From NCBI RefSeq assembly GCF_030867145.1, contig NC_134454.1, positions 70,662,308-70,726,307 on the forward strand: a stretch of 64,000 bases of DNA, written 5' to 3'. Each line of letters starts with the position of its first letter. Position 1 is the stretch's first letter. A program made the translations under genes and the position numbers. The DNA comes from Opisthocomus hoazin (taxonomy: Eukaryota; Chordata; Aves; Opisthocomiformes; Opisthocomidae). The notes beneath the pieces are model-generated. The model had not been told where the DNA came from. It saw only the letters and a list, made by a program, of their open reading frames with translations, and did not search any database. Below, piece after piece: positions 1 through 15,400 of the stretch.

Positions 1-239
1 AAAGAAAAGAAAAGAAAAGAAAAGAAAAGAAAAGAAAAGAAAAGAAAAGAAAAGAAAAGAAAAGAAAAGAAAAGAAAAGAAAAGAAAAGAAAAGAAAAGA
101 AAAGAAAAGAAAAGAAAAGAAAAGAAAAGAAAAGAAAAGAAAAGAAAAGAAAAGAAAAGAAAAGAAAAGAAAAGAAAAGAAAAGAAAAGAAAAGAAAAGA
201 AAAGAAAAGAAAAGAAAAGAAAAGAAAAGAAAAGAAAAG
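1..239. repeat. (AAAAG)n microsatellite
   Basis: About 48 uninterrupted copies of AAAAG on the plus strand; it may continue left of the window. It lies in the MTREX intron after coding exon 21, where the sense strand is the pyrimidine tract CTTTT, and ends about 70 bases from the exon 21 donor. Confidence 0.98.
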
Positions 240-310
240 CAAGTAAGAAGGGAACTATTACCTCTGCCTTCAGCTAAATATAGATACAGTGCTTTGTTTT
301 ATAATTTTAC

Positions 311-499
311 CTGTGCTTTTTTTTCACAAAGTTTGTATACGGTTTCCAAGTTGGGATCATTGTGAAGAGGATGTGAATACATCCTATGCTCAAATGCCTC
401 TACTTTTTGGATTACTTTTTTCAGTCCTTGATCTTTGATGCCCATGTCATCAATAGGGTCTAATAATGGTATTCCATCAGGAAATCGCTTCTGTACTTC
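311..499 (-). CDS. MTREX: MTREX coding exon 21, last one inside the window
   Basis: Residues 757-819, [18 protein letters not shown] through [18 protein letters not shown] to CEKKAQ: the helical return arm of the arch. Acceptor tttcag|GAA, donor CAG|gtaaaa. The following intron begins at 310 and contains the edge microsatellite. Remaining exons lie outside. Confidence 0.95.
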
Positions 500-3400
500 C
501 TGAAAGGATAAAAAAAAAATTATTTTTGTAAGATGAGTAACAGTAAAATAAACTATATGTTTACAAATCACCTGGCACAACTATAGGGACACAGAAGGCA
601 GTAGTGTGAGTTTGTTACGTGATGTTTCAGCAGTTTTAAAATACAACTTAAAACAACTGTTGACAAGGAGAATCAATTGACATACATCGTGGCTTCCAAT
701 GCCATTCAGAATAAGGCTGGAGATGTGACACAAGCTTTAAACAATTTTCTTTAGAACATGTTGTCTTGGTCTCAAGAGTACCTCACTAATCAGAGCAGAG
801 AGCTTACACAGCCCAGTGAAACTTACTTGTATAGATTTCAACACACTTTGCCTGTTGTCAATAGGCCTCAAGTCTTTCGGTATGTAAAGTCGGACACTGC
901 TGATAGCTGAGAGAAGATGCACCAAAACAGGAACAACCTATCAAAGAGAGTGCAGTAACTGATAAATCAGTAGAAAATAAATTATTACTGTTCCATAGCA
1001 AAACTTTACAAAGGAAAAGGAAAGATGTGTACATAAAGACACAGCAAAAAGATTATCAGGATGCAGGAAAATGTGGGTAATGACATAAAGCACCAGTAAA
1101 GAAGAAAAATAAGTAAGGGGTCTGAAAAAGAGAAAGAAATAAAAAAAGAATTCTGCTCCCAGACACAGACGATACTAAGAAGAGTAACTGCCAAGCAGCA
1201 TTGCCAGAATTTATTACTCAAGGATTATAAAATATCTAACTAAATTCTCAAATCTAGTAGAACAAATGCACATTACTCACAAAATCCTGCACAAGTATCC
1301 AAGAAAAAAAACCAGCTTATAGACACTTGTTTATCTGGAGATTTTGTCACATACATTGGTCATTTTCCTAACTTTGTTTACATTACTGCTATTGTCTTTC
1401 ATCTACTGATTTGAATATATAACACAACAGTAACTAAGTTTCAAAGCACTTCTCATATGGTAACAAATTCACTGAATTATTTTGTCCACGCTTTGAAGTT
1501 TTCTCTTCAGTGAAATCAGCAACTGCTTATGAAAGTAGAGTTAGGTGTACAGCTCCTTTCTCTTCCCTAAAGCATCAATCCCTCTTTTACCACAGCTTGC
1601 AAATGCTTTGGAAATGGAACAGTTAGAAGAAACTATTGAGAATAAACATGTGTCACAAACCTGCATCTCTCCTTTCTCATCAGGTCTGGCTGGCTTCGCA
1701 GCCTCAGTAGCAGAATTCTTCAAACTCTCTTTGCTGCAGTGCAGCAGCACTTCAACTACATATAATGGGTCCAACTCACCAGAATTTGGCTGTTGAGGGC
1801 ACAGAAAAAACAGGTCCATAACAGTTACTTTAAATTATCAGCAAGAATGAAAGGAAAAAGCATGATGTTATTTAATCTTAAAGGTATGCAATGATCTACT
1901 GCTCTTCACAGAGTATCAGCTCAGTCCTGCAGTATATTCTAAGAACTACCGAATCAGTATTGATTGAGAGATTCCTCACACAGAGAAACACACTTGAAAA
2001 AATTACCCCTTCTCCATCCTCCCTCACCAGTGTAGCCTAAAGTCTAATTGCAGCTTTAGGTGCTTCTGCCTTTGTTTCTATATGCAGCTCTTTCAAAGTA
2101 AAGCAAACATCTTTTGTAACTGCACTGCAAAGAATTTGCACCACACTAGCATTATTGAACTTTGCCTTTTTTTTAAAAAGAAACAAATTTTGGGGACCTC
2201 TTTCATCTGCAGGTTTGCAGCTTCAAGTTTTTCTCCACAACAAAGATCACAGAAAGATCTTTCCAGCATAACAGCTTGTATCTGCAGCAAACAGGAAGCT
2301 GCAACTTGCAGGCCACATCTTTATACACCCCAAACTGCACTCATAATGTCGGACATTCATTTAAAGAACACAAACATGCAGATATGGTGGTTAAAGACTA
2401 TTGTTTACAAAGCCATAACCTTTATTATATACCACTTTAAAAAACAATGGCATTAGTTGTTTGACTGGATCAATATGCACTAAGGTTGCCAAGATACACT
2501 GCTACTATAAGCAAATATTTTTATGACTTTGAATAGAACTAAGTTATAGGCATAACACTGAAGGCAGACATCATCTCTTAAAATACTGTGTGCAATCTTC
2601 TCCGCTTCCAAATACAGGAGAGAGAGCAAGAGAGAACAGTCTTTTCAAAATCATGTGTTAACTCAGGTGAGTTTTACTGGGCAGTATTTTTCATTACAAA
2701 TCTACAAAGCACTATTTTCTGTCACTGCATGCAAAGCACGATGGAGCCAGCTAGCATTTCCAAGAGATTCTCAGAAGTACTAGGAGAAACTGCCATAGTA
2801 AACTAAACAGAAAACCAGGTCATCCTGTTCTACAAGACAGGTAATTTCATCAAGAAACACAATTACTTGCCGGGGAAGAAACTGTTCCTCTGAATTCTGT
2901 CCTACATTTGCAGAAAGCACTCACAGCAACGTGCAAGACCCATAACACTGCTGTTCTCTGAATTAGAATTTTAAAATAATAACCACATTTACCCAATGAG
3001 TATCCAGCCAAAGCCATGGAAATCATAATGCTGAGTTGAACAAAGAAGAGACTAAACTCATAGTTGCACATAAATGCTACAGAAAATACTAGAACTGGAG
3101 ATGTCTAGAAAATTATGGAAGTAAAAAAATAGTTCTATCAGTAACTGTATTGTAAACCTATTATTAAAGCAGGAGTATAGATGTCATTAACATTTGCTGT
3201 TAATATTACTCTCTGTAAGTTTACATATACTAATGGCTTTCCGACAATGCTGACCAGACGTGACTCAATCTAGAACTGCTTTTTGAGTGTGTGCTGTTCC
3301 CTTCAACGGGTTTCTACAACATTTTAGGTGCTAAACCCTTGAACAGGAACAGCCATGTTTTTATATGCAAGAGTAAAAGGAGACTAGAACACCCTGTAAA

Positions 3401-6400
3401 AGTTTGTTAGACAAAGACATCTCTGTCATATCAAGTTTGAATAATCCTTTGATTCATGCTGCATCAATTCACACGCTTCAAGGATAAAATTCTGCCCTCT
3501 TTGGCAGAATACTGCATAATTAGGTGTATTCCGAAGATTTTAGATCTGCCCTGAAACGTCTATTACTTCATGTGCCTGGAAACAAAACAAGATAAGACAG
3601 CTGATCTTATCTGCAAATCAAGAAATACGGCACAGATAACAAATTTAGATTCCCAGATTAGTAACATCAGACTAACTGAAAATTCAATGACCATGACACA
3701 GCACTAAAAATGATGTTTACATAGTAAACATAAATAGACATGAACAGATAAGTAAACTTAAGATTAATATACGAGGATTATAATATTCTAATTAAGGAAG
3801 GTCAAATTGCAGCACCTCAAATTTTAGTATCAATAGCTGTTAGCAGACAAAAATTTGATGTCTAGAACCAGGGATCAGATAACAACATGGCCTATAAGCA
3901 GCACAACAATCAAACTAGCACACTGGTGGCACAATTTAGTGGAAATACAATTTCTTACTCAAAAATATTTGTATTTTTTTATGAATTCAACACAAATAGT
4001 TACTTTGCTGCCTACTATACTGTACAATATATAGAAAGAACCACTGCTTGAAATAAATTCTTCTGTCTACTATAATTCAGGATAAAGTGCTATTTGCATT
4101 CACAATTTTGTGGAACACTGCATCGTGAAATTATGCTGCAAAAACATCTAAATACAATTAACAATGAACATAACTGACAATGATTCATGCTTCTGCTTTC
4201 AAATTGCAATGAACAAAGAGAATTACTCAGTGAAACAGACATACTGTAACCCTAAATGTCAATCTTAATTACAAATATTCCTCACTAGAAAAAGGATTTT
4301 ATCAGAAACTATGATACAGTGAAGAAAAATTTACATCTAAACTCACAATATAGATCAAATTCAACATCATTTCAAAAAGCAAATATGAAGAACTGTCACA
4401 GCTTGAAAGTGGATGAAGGTTTAAAGACGTGGCATAATAGTGATATATTTCCAATACTAAGTATACTACTACATTAAACAGTAATGGGGAAATGCATCTA
4501 TATCCCAGGACAAAAAATACATTGAACACACGCATTAAAATGGGTAAATAACAGCTTCTTTAAGTAATTTGTTTTGCCTCTAGTCACAGAAACTAGCCTT
4601 TCCATACAGATTCAAAAAGTTACATAGCTTTAAGTCTGTTCCATAATTTTCAGTACCTATTGTCATTCTTTCCACAGAACTCAGAAGGAAAAATTCAACC
4701 CAGCTGCTAGAATGACTTCATGAAAAAAGCTCTGCTGAAGCCAGAGCCATCTCCTGCAGAACAGACCATAATTTCAAAGCAAACGCTCAAACCTGAAGGC
4801 TTTATACAACAGTGATACAGGCCAGATAGGGAATGCAAACATACATGTGGATAAAATATGACACAGATAGAAGAAATGCCTCCAGTGACACAGAAGTTGG
4901 TAATTTTACATAGAACACTGGGGCACTGAGGAAATCTTTTTTACTGCTCATGTGGCTCTATGAAAAAAGCAGTCTAGAAGCAAAAGTTTAAGCAATAGCA
5001 GTAACAGTCCGGTTTTCCAACTTGAAAAAGAAATGTGACTTTCAGAAGGAAGATGGAAAACCAAAACCCAAATCTCTTTTAATAAGCTCTGTATGCACAC
5101 ATTTTTCTCATTTCCTTTTTAATGAATATATATTAGAGAAGCATCAAAAGGTGCCACAACGTACAGGCGCCACCAGAACTTAACAAAGACAACTTCTCAT
5201 TTAGACCAAGTAATTAATGCCAATGCTCTCCTGCCAAAATTGCAGCTAAAATGCAACCACAGAAAAATACACTCTAAACTTAGGTTTTAATTTAGCCAGC
5301 AGAGTAGCCTCTCAAAACATTTCTGAAAGGGAGACCAAAACACCATCTCTGAGGTTATGCAGAGACCAACTATAAAAATGGATTTTTGGAAGGAAAAACA
5401 AATCCGCCTTCTATTGTATCACTGCCCTCCGTATTTTCTTCCAGATTTCCCTGAATCCATTTTTATTGTTTCTCTCTTTCTATTTTAAATTCCCAACCCT
5501 CAACTCTACAGCAGTGTCTCAGAGGACAGGCAACCCCATGTCTGATGCACTAGCTCAGGACTCAAGAAACAATTCCTCCATTTAAGACAACCTTCTACAT
5601 AGTGCCAAATGTCAGTCTCCCTACGCTCTCAAACCTCACTTACAGCTTCTACAGATTTTCTGAGAGCAGATAACACACTATCTTTCCCACGAATGGCTTA
5701 GCGTAGCGCTGTGGGGGATGTCTCAAAAACAAACTAAATAGTTTGAAACATCTGTAGTGCCAAATGCACCTTTGAACTACCTACCACAGACACAAGCAAT
5801 TACTTCCTCCATAAATACGCCAAAAGTTAAAAAATGAACACAAGACTTAGATTTTGTCCCACTTTCCATAGTATTTTTCTTTATACCTTCACTTCAGGAA
5901 GGCCCGAGTTCTGTAAATTTGGAATTAAAGGAAAATTTTTTTGCACTTGAAAACAACAAAGAAAACAGGAGTTTAATCTTATTTTCAGAAAAAGCAGTAA
6001 GGTAGGTATTTTTCTATTGGAGACAATGTATATTTTACCTTAACATTCGACTTCTTAGAGAAATTAACAACCACTCCCCATCCAAAGTCATCACCTTCAT
6101 TCTTCACCTGAAAATATTACAAGATGTTATAACATAACCGATGTATAATCGCATCCTAGCAAACATATCTTTTTGTATTTCTGATAGTTACAACAGCAGT
6201 CATGGACTGTTATTCATCATGAGAACAGTATTTTTTAAAATTAATTCTTGAATGTTTAACAAAAAAAAAAACGAAAGTCAAAACTGTTGCTTAGTGTGAT
6301 GCATGTAATTTTTAAAGATGGTAAACTGTCACAAAAAAATGAACGCTGCAAATTTCACAGACAGGTAGAGATTTGAAATAAAAAAAAAAGAAAAATCAAA

Positions 6401-9400
6401 CTACCTTTACCAGTCTTCCTGGCTGCAGAAAGGGCAAGCAATACTTTGGTTTGTGAACATATTCTTCAATGTCTTTACCCAGTTTTGCAAGCTGCTGTCG
6501 GATTTTGTAGTATATGATCACATTTTCTTCATTGGGAATTGCTATTTTGTTGTACTGTCCTTCCAGATTATTCACTCCTATGATAAAAAGTAAAGTCTCA
6601 TGGAAATTAGTAACTTCACAGATAAAGAAATCAATGTTTCACTCTCAGATCTACATAACTAGTATTTTATCACTGTTTTTGGCATTCACTTTCTATTTAC
6701 AGTAATCCATTCTCTGGAAGGCTAGAAATCTATAAATGTGTCCGTTAGATTTTACTTATAGGTAATTAAGTATTAATATTATTTTTTTTTACGTTTGTTT
6801 TTTTTTTTAAAAAATACAAGCCTAAGAAAATGGAAAAGGCTAGACCATCTGCTGTCCAGGAATCACTGATTTCGGGTTGGACAAGGTCCCACAAAAACTT
6901 GCAGTGATTTGTAGTACAGTATTTGCTGCCTACCACTGCTTTTCTATCTCGTCCTATAAAAATAATATTGCTCAAAGACATCGTCTTCGAACAACACAGA
7001 AGGTGTTAGGAGATGTTCTTCCTAACCTGTTTTAGGCTCTGATTTCATCAGGTGGAAATGAGTACTGTTTCCCCCCAACATTTTTACACCCTATTTAGGA
7101 AAATCAGTTTTTATTATAAGCAACATGCTTCATTCTCTCACACTGGTAGTACCACTAGTAAACATAAACACAGGACCCATTATAAAGATCTCTTTTTCCT
7201 CTATATGAGCTCACCCTCTTGCCTGCTATTTGAATGCATATGGGTGACTCAGAAATCCCACTTCACTAGGACTTCAGAGACAGCTCAGGCAGGTGCTCCC
7301 TATTTTTAGCTCCCAACTTTTTAAAGAAAAAAGCTAGCAATCCATACGCATGGCATAGTTTCCTCCTCGATCTAAACAACCATTTCTCTCCTTTGTGTTT
7401 TTAATTGCAGCTGAAGCGATCACAAAAATCTAACGCCCAGTATGGTGCCTAAACAAAAAATGTCGAGGAAATATGAAAGATGTTCTCCAGCTCCATTTCT
7501 CTATTTAAATAGCAATGCTGGAATGCCAGAATGAAGATCTAGGCATACCAGTTAGAACAGGGAGGTTCTTAGGAAATACATACTACATTTGACTACTGCT
7601 GTCTTAAATACTGCACTTGCAAACTAACAGAAACTCTGCAACGGGAAGTGAAAACCCCCCTCTGCACATCTATCAACGCTACATACACACACACTGTCTC
7701 TCTTAATATCAATTAACAAATGAGCAGGTGAACTGCTCACTTATCAGTAGCAAACAAAGTAGTTACCTCTTGTGTTCTTCAGATTCTTCTGGGTTAAGTT
7801 TTGAAAGAGGTCTCAGTCTCAAACACTGGCTGAAATCTTTGGAAACTGATTTTGGCTCATGAAAACACACTATTTAAAGACCATGGCTCAACATTTAGTT
7901 ACTCAGTGGAGTGCAAATAATGTCTCAGTCCTCTCTGAATTTTGTTTTGTATTTTAATTAAATGTTTTTTCATCTCCTACTCTGAATGCAGTGTGCCTGA
8001 GTTCTTTCCAGAGATTGTAATGAGATACTAAAATTATGTTTCTTTTAGGTAAGTTCTGCATATCAAAAAAGAGTAAGGCTTTTCTTCTCTGCACCTCTAA
8101 CAAGCCACAAGGATTTTAAAATTGTTTTTCCTTCATCCTGTCCTACAGTTTAGCAATGTGATAACCATTCTTGTCTGACTCGGAGAGGAAAGCTCTCTTC
8201 ATAGACTGACAGTGCGCATCAATATAGGTCCTAAGAACACGAGGAAACTACTCCTGCTGAAACCATAACTTAACAGCAAATGGTGCAGTGACAACTGTTG
8301 GCAGGGAAGACAACTGCATTGGTATAAACTCTTTTAAGCATAATGAAGTGTAACTACCCAGTCTCACAGTGCAGAATCTTTTATACTGACTCTTGTGAGT
8401 ACAATGTACAGTAATACTTACTTTCTACTATTTCTGGAATAGTTCTGTAATGTTGGAACTGATAGAAGGATTTTTCTAACATGTATTCAGGGTTAATTTC
8501 CTCTACTCGAAGCAAGTTCAATACCATATTGTAGGTCAGGTGGAAGGCACTGTTTAAAGGATCAGCTGAACCCTGAAAAAGAGCCAAGAACACTGTCCAG
8601 TTAAAAAAAAATATTAATTGCACCATATAAGAACATATGAAATCATGATGCAGTGTTTTATATGAGGAGCTGCTTTGATTGGTAATACAACATCTCATGA
8701 ATTTAGATTACGTGCCTCATCAAATCCTAAGCAATTTTATTATGCTGAGCATGTACCAGTATTTATGTCTCATCACATCTGTAGTTATACTACAATATTA
8801 TAAATTAGTTCTGAATGAAATGTTCAGATGAAAAACTTAGATTTTTCTTGAAGTCTGTTATTTGGATTCCATTATTTTAACTTTAAAATGGTTCTTTAAC
8901 TATTTAAAGAAATCCATTATTTTAACACTCTGGAAAAACTTACTTGCACATCTTTTTCTCTTAAGACTTACCGATCACATTGGTGTCTTGAGAAGTCTGT
9001 TCAAAAATAGGTAGTCTACAACTTCTTTAAATTAACTACTGTCTCATTATAAAATTAATTTAATTTGCAGGTTGCCTGAGAGAGGTTGTGGACTCTCCAC
9101 TTGTGGAGACACACAAAAGCCATCTGGACATGGTCCTGGCAGCCTGCTCTAGATGACCCTGCTTGAGCAGGGGGCTTGGACAAGATGACCTCCAGAAGAG
9201 CCTTACAACCTCAACCATTCTGGGATTCTGTGAGGTCTGATTTTTTCACAATGTGGTATTTACAGGTATTTTGAATAACCTAAGAAGAAAGGATGCTTGG
9301 AAAGTATTGTGGGCAAACGCCATATCACTACTTTCCTTCCCCATTCTTATTTTCTAAGAATATCTACTACTGTCCTCTGTCAAAAAAGGGTACTGGGCTT

Positions 9401-12400
9401 GGTAGATTCACGCTTGGCCTGATTCACCATGGCTGTTATATTCTTACCCAAGAGGAAGACCTCGTTATCATAAGAACAGCAAACATTTAATTGATATATA
9501 TTAAAATACATTATATAGGGCTACAAAGATGATTAGGGGACTGGAGCATCTCTCCTATGAGAAAAGGCTGAGGGAGCTGGGCTTGTTTAGCCTGGAGAAG
9601 GCTGAGAGGGGACCTTATAAATGTTTATAAATATCTGAAGGGTGGGTGTCAGGAGGATGGGGCCAGGCTCTTTTCAGTGGTGCCCAGCGACAGCACGAGG
9701 GGCAGCGGGCACAAACTGAAGCATAGGAAGTTCCAGCTGGAGATGAGGAAGAACTTCTTCACTCTGAGGGTGACGGAGCACTGGAACAGGCTGCCCAGGG
9801 AGGCTGTGGAGTCTCCTTCTCTGGAGATATTCAAGACCTGCCTGGACAAGGTCCTGTGCAGCCTGCTGTAGGTGACCCTGCTTCAGCAGGGCGGTTGGAC
9901 TAGATGACCCACAGAGGTCCCTTCCAACCCCTACCATTCTGTGATTCTGTGAAAACAACCAGCTATTCAAAGAACACACAGAACAGTTAAACAGTGTCCA
10001 AGGAAGATCCAGATGACCTCAACACTACAAACACAGGGCAAACTTCAGAAGCCGTCATTAACTTAGCTGTCAGCACAGACTGCCATCCTGATAAACGATG
10101 TAAGAAGTTGCTGCAACCAGATGACAGAGACCCAAAACTTCTGCAGTATGAAACTGCCCAACTGTGGTGCATAACCTTACATCTAAAGCAGCACTGGTAT
10201 CAAAGGAACAGGTGTCTTACAACTCTCCAGAAAGAATTCAATAGAAATCCAGGAGTTACAAAGCAGAAAGTAACAACTTCTGCGCAACAACAGGAGTGGA
10301 AACCAGAAGTAACAGACAGCTTTTGAAGATGTTAAAAAGTATGTGGATTATCATACCTCCTTGAATCATGGGAAGCTTATGACAACACATGCCCTACCCC
10401 CACCAAACTAATGTAATTAAGACTACAAGGGATTTAGAAAAAACAAACTCTTGTGAATTACTAAACAGAAAAACAGTGCAATCTGCTATTTTTTCAAAAT
10501 AGAATTTCCCAGCAGAGATTCAATGAGGTCTGGGCTTACAAGAAATCTAGAAAAGTCATAGACAGAAAAACAGCAAGGTCTGCTAAAAATACCCACTAGA
10601 TCACTGAAGACACCAGCAATCCACAAAGTTGCATGATGAGGAATAACATGGCAAAAGAAATTTAATCTGAAAGTATGTTATAAGAAGATGAAGTGCAACA
10701 GTTTGCACCAGTTTAGTGTTTACTGCTCATTAAAGAATGACCTATACATGAAATAAAATAGATTTACCAAACGAGTGCTGTCATTTCAACAGGGCCTATG
10801 ACTAACTTATGATTAAACATTTTAAATTAACAACTAAAACAGGTAACAAGAATATGAGGACGTTTGAAAACATATTTTTCATGTAACTATATGACTGTTG
10901 AAAGTTCAGCATATTCTACCAGATATTTTAGCAGCTTAAGAGAGGGCTGACACTGGGAAACACGCTCCTCTGCACCTTCTTTTAAGCTCAAGATTTGCTT
11001 TACCTAAAATCAGTTATACTGTATCCTCTTCCAACTAATTTCTTTGTCTTTTGCTATACAGTAAGATATTTAGCAGACAGAGTCCCTCATCATAAATAAT
11101 AAAAAAGCATAGGCTACTAAAAAAAACAACTGATGACTAGTTCATATACGCACATGCTGAAATTCAGATCAAGTACTCTCCTACATCAAGTTAAGTCTTA
11201 TGGATTTTAAAGGACATTACCACAATATACACATTTTCTTTCAGTTTTAAATGTACAGTCAGGAATTCTGATACTACATCTATTCATGCACTGATGTCAC
11301 ATTTCATAAGAGACAGTTTGAATCTCAGACTCCTTCACATGTAGGAGATTTAAGTACAGTGTAATCCCATTTGCTTTATGTGAGATACAGAGCCTTATGG
11401 TATTACCTTACAAACGCCACAGTCCTACTCACTGCATGATTATTTAATCTCAGAAAAAAACCCAGCTGTTACAGAGAAGTCTTCAGCATGCAGTAAAGTA
11501 CCCATATGAATACGTGTAAAAGAAGTTTAAGATAAATCATATAGCCTAATATTTTGCTTTCCATGGCCAGAGATTCATTCAGTCATTCTAGCTTACATCT
11601 ATGAGGTCATAAATACATATGTAAGTTTTCTACCTCAAGTGATGCACCACAGAACAGAAATACTTCTTAAATTAGATTACGAAACATGTATTTAAAATAA
11701 CACCATCAGTTCTGAGATTACCACAAATGGGTTTCTACTAACATAAATGTGTCCATAAGTGCAATATCAACAGCTGAGCTGCAGTGTGCAGAGGAAAGCT
11801 GAAGTTTCTACAAATGTCTCTGGTCTGATACACCAAAGAAAGGTGAGAGAACTTCTGTTGCTGATGCTAACCAATGTATAACACAGCTTTTTCCTTAGAC
11901 CTGATAAAAGGATTATGTACCCAAGCTCTTGTCTGTTTTTCTAAATATATCAGCTATTCTAAGAAAGATAAATTACCACTCCCTAAAAAGCTTGCTTCTC
12001 TACAACAGAGAATGCCATTTAAAGAATGGCATTTACTAAAGAACAGCACAGCAATTATGGCAGTGTCAGCTAATGGTGGGTCAGATTCTTTCCTACAGCA
12101 ACATCCACTGCTGTAGCCAGGCATCAGCTAAAGCAGCTGGAATACAACCCCCAGCTGGCTACAGCCACCGGCGCAGCTACGGACCAGCAGAGATCTGGCA
12201 GCACGTTTCTGTGACGACTCCGATCACACTGTGAACAACTCCTTCCATTCCTGACAATGTTACATAGCTTTAAGGCATACCTCAGCTGTGTGCTTGCAAG
12301 ATTATCAACTATTTGAAAGAATAAAATTGTAAGTGTCACACTCTCACTTTAATGCTATGATAAAGTGAGAAAACAATGAACATTATACAACTAAAATACA

Positions 12401-15400
12401 TGCATAGAATGTGCCAAGAAAGACCAAACAATTCTGCAGATTCACTTTAAAGGCTTTTTTAAAATCAGCACAGTTCAATTGTAAAGGAGGAGTGATTTAA
12501 AAACAAACTAAAAGACCCAGCTATTTCAAAGACTGTATAAAGCAGACTTATTTGAAAGGCAGCATTTGAGCCAGTTGCTGATGTGGCAATTTTTACATTA
12601 AACACGATTGGCATTTTACAATTTAAAAATAAGATCATTCTATTAAGACAAAGGAGTTAAAATCCTGTTTTGGCAAAAATTGTGGATTGTTCCTGTTTCT
12701 CCATCTCATAAACACATCTTTCTCCAAGTTCCAGGAATTCCCATTTTCTCAGTATTGTTCTCAAGGCAGTACTACATTCGAAATTAAAAGTTCTGAGAAG
12801 GTTATTTTTTCTGAAAACTGGAACTGTTACTTCTCCAAATTAAATATAACTATAGTAGCTTTACTGTATCATCCCTTCAGCACAGCCAGTGAGTTCTGCA
12901 GCATACATTAGTCTCTACTGACTACCCTGGGCTATCAACAGACTCACATGTAACAGGCAACAATCACCTGGATGCCCTTGCTTCGTTTATCTAGTAGCAA
13001 CATGTGGATTTTGCAGCTTCATTAGGAAATCTTTGAGTAAAATACAGCTGTTCTTCTATACTGAGTACACACAAAATGTGAGTAGACACCATGCCAGCTG
13101 TTTCTGCAAATTATAAAGATTGGCATCATTACTGAAGAGGCAATTAATGGTTACCTAAAGACAGCTGTCAGATACGTATGGTGGAGAGAAAGGAATGGAA
13201 GATGGGGTACATTACTGACAGGAAAATGGAAAAGGTGGGCCTTCCTTTCCTAACTTGCTCTCAGAAAGCCTACACAGTATAAAGTGTTAAACTATCCTGG
13301 ATTTTGCTTGCTGCTAATATATAGCAAGAGATAAAACTGTTTAACTTACATTTTCCCCACGACTGTTTGCTCCTCTTGCAATCCCTTTCTCTCCTCAAAT
13401 CCTGTGCCACCAGCTCCCAGATTGACTACTTTTCTTTTATACTTTCTTAAAAATATTGTGAAGCATGTGCATGACATTTAGCTCACCGTCTACCATATAT
13501 CCTCCCATCACAATTCATCGACCTTCTCTTCGACAAGCTAGGGTGCGCAGTCACCTGCCTCAAGTTTTCTCAGTCTCTGAGGAAGCCTCTCCCTTGTCTC
13601 AAGAAAAAAAGTTCCATATGAGAGAAACGAAGAACCACCAACCACTCATGCAGAAGACTGGGCAAAAGCCTAACTGGTCAGAGCTGCAACAAAAGTCAAT
13701 GAGAAAGACTGCCTTGAACAGGCATCGAGAAGTCACTTTCAAACATACACTGTGCCCACAACTTCATTGTTGTTGTTGAACTACCATTCCAGTTCTCCAG
13801 GCTCCTTTCTCCAAGTAATCTTCCTCCTCACCCCTTCAACAGAGGGCAGTCCCCCTGTCCCAAACCTTCAACAGACAGTAGCGACAGATTTACTTCTGAA
13901 TATTTTTGAAAAAACAGAACAATTTTGCAAGCTTTTTTATCCCTCTGGATGAGAACTGCCTGGATACACATGAACAGACTGGATATGTCAATTAAAGTTC
14001 TCAGAAATTAATAACCTACTTTGTGTGTTTGCAACCACTTCACTTCTTGAGAAATTTTAACCCAACTTACTAACTGCACCCTTTCAAGTTGTCACAATTT
14101 GGGTTGCAAAAGAATGATTCGTTTAAGCTGATAATGTTAAAAAACAAGAACATGACCATAAACAAATCACTACAGAAATAATTTAGTCAAGAACTACCTG
14201 AAAATTACAGCCGCTATACACTTTGCCCTGTTTAACTGTCAACCATTTCACAGTAGAATCTCTTCTTAACACAATCAACACATTCAACAAGGCATTCAGC
14301 ATTTACTAGTCCTGTCGTTTCTTGCCCACATAAACTAGAACGATATAAAGACTGGGGAGGAGGAAGGTTAGTGTCTGTAACTGATATTCACAGGTTTTTT
14401 CCACTTTTTTTTTTAATTACTATTAAGACTTGGAAGCCTTGTCTAGCCATAGATGTGAGAGCTGTCATTGCTGCATTATGGCACGCAGTCTTGAGCAAGA
14501 TGTCCATTTGGTAAGGGTTACTCTCTCTGTTCTCTCTTATAGTTGGAGAAAAATATTCACATTTTCAAAACAATTCCCATGCAGAGAGAGGAACAAAATT
14601 TGCACATAACTTTCTTGCTCTCCAGTGTCTCATGGAAAACGTGTACAAAGCTTTCACAGGGAACGTAAGATGGCAAACACTGTCTGACACTAACTCACAG
14701 GGACATCATGAGCTAAGATGAAAAAGGCCAACTTGCAAAGCAACAATAGAAGTATCTTTCATAATGACTCAAATCAAATACACCACAGGACATATTTTGC
14801 GCCATTTGGTCCACTGACAGTTTCATTTGCTTATCAGTGTTTCCAGAAAGAAGCTGAATGAGTAAGTTTCCAAAAAGGAAACAAGGAACCACGTTATAAA
14901 AAGAGCAAAGAATAGCACACATGGATGATATTTAAAAGGTCTCTCACTTTCTTCCTCATAAGGGGGAAATAATTACACTTAAATGTCTGCAACAGTTGCC
15001 AGGACAAAGTTCTATTAAAAACCTCATTAAATAAAAACGCAAGTGACTGCTTGATACAACTGTATGACACAGAAATACCTTCAGTGAAATATTAACAACA
15101 CACTTTTTTCCCACCTATCAATGATACAGTTACCACATGAATAATCAATCTCTTTCTGAAATATCAAACAAGACTGAGTACTTAACTGATAACAGGATTA
15201 TCCTGAGCTACGTTAGCATGACTGCAAAACCAATAAAAATCCCTTCTGCAGGGTTATTTTTAACTCACAATGGTAAGCAGCTATTTTAAACACAGATTAT
15301 TACCAATCTGGCTCACTGCTTTGCCCTCAAAACAGTTGCACCAACACAAACAGAAGCCACTGCGGGTGGCAAAAGACTGCTTTAGCAGGCTTTGCCCATG

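Noticed and set aside
9994..10326. 110-codon plus-strand open frame after the CR1 at 9.5 kb
   Set aside because: No recognisable motif and no splice or promoter context; length is compatible with chance in 64 kb.
12011..12033. 9-bp palindrome aatgccatt/aatggcatt
   Set aside because: Too short to be distinguished from chance in AT-rich sequence.
13465..13779. 104-codon open frame as a small gene
   Set aside because: No conserved feature, no start context of note, and intronic antisense.
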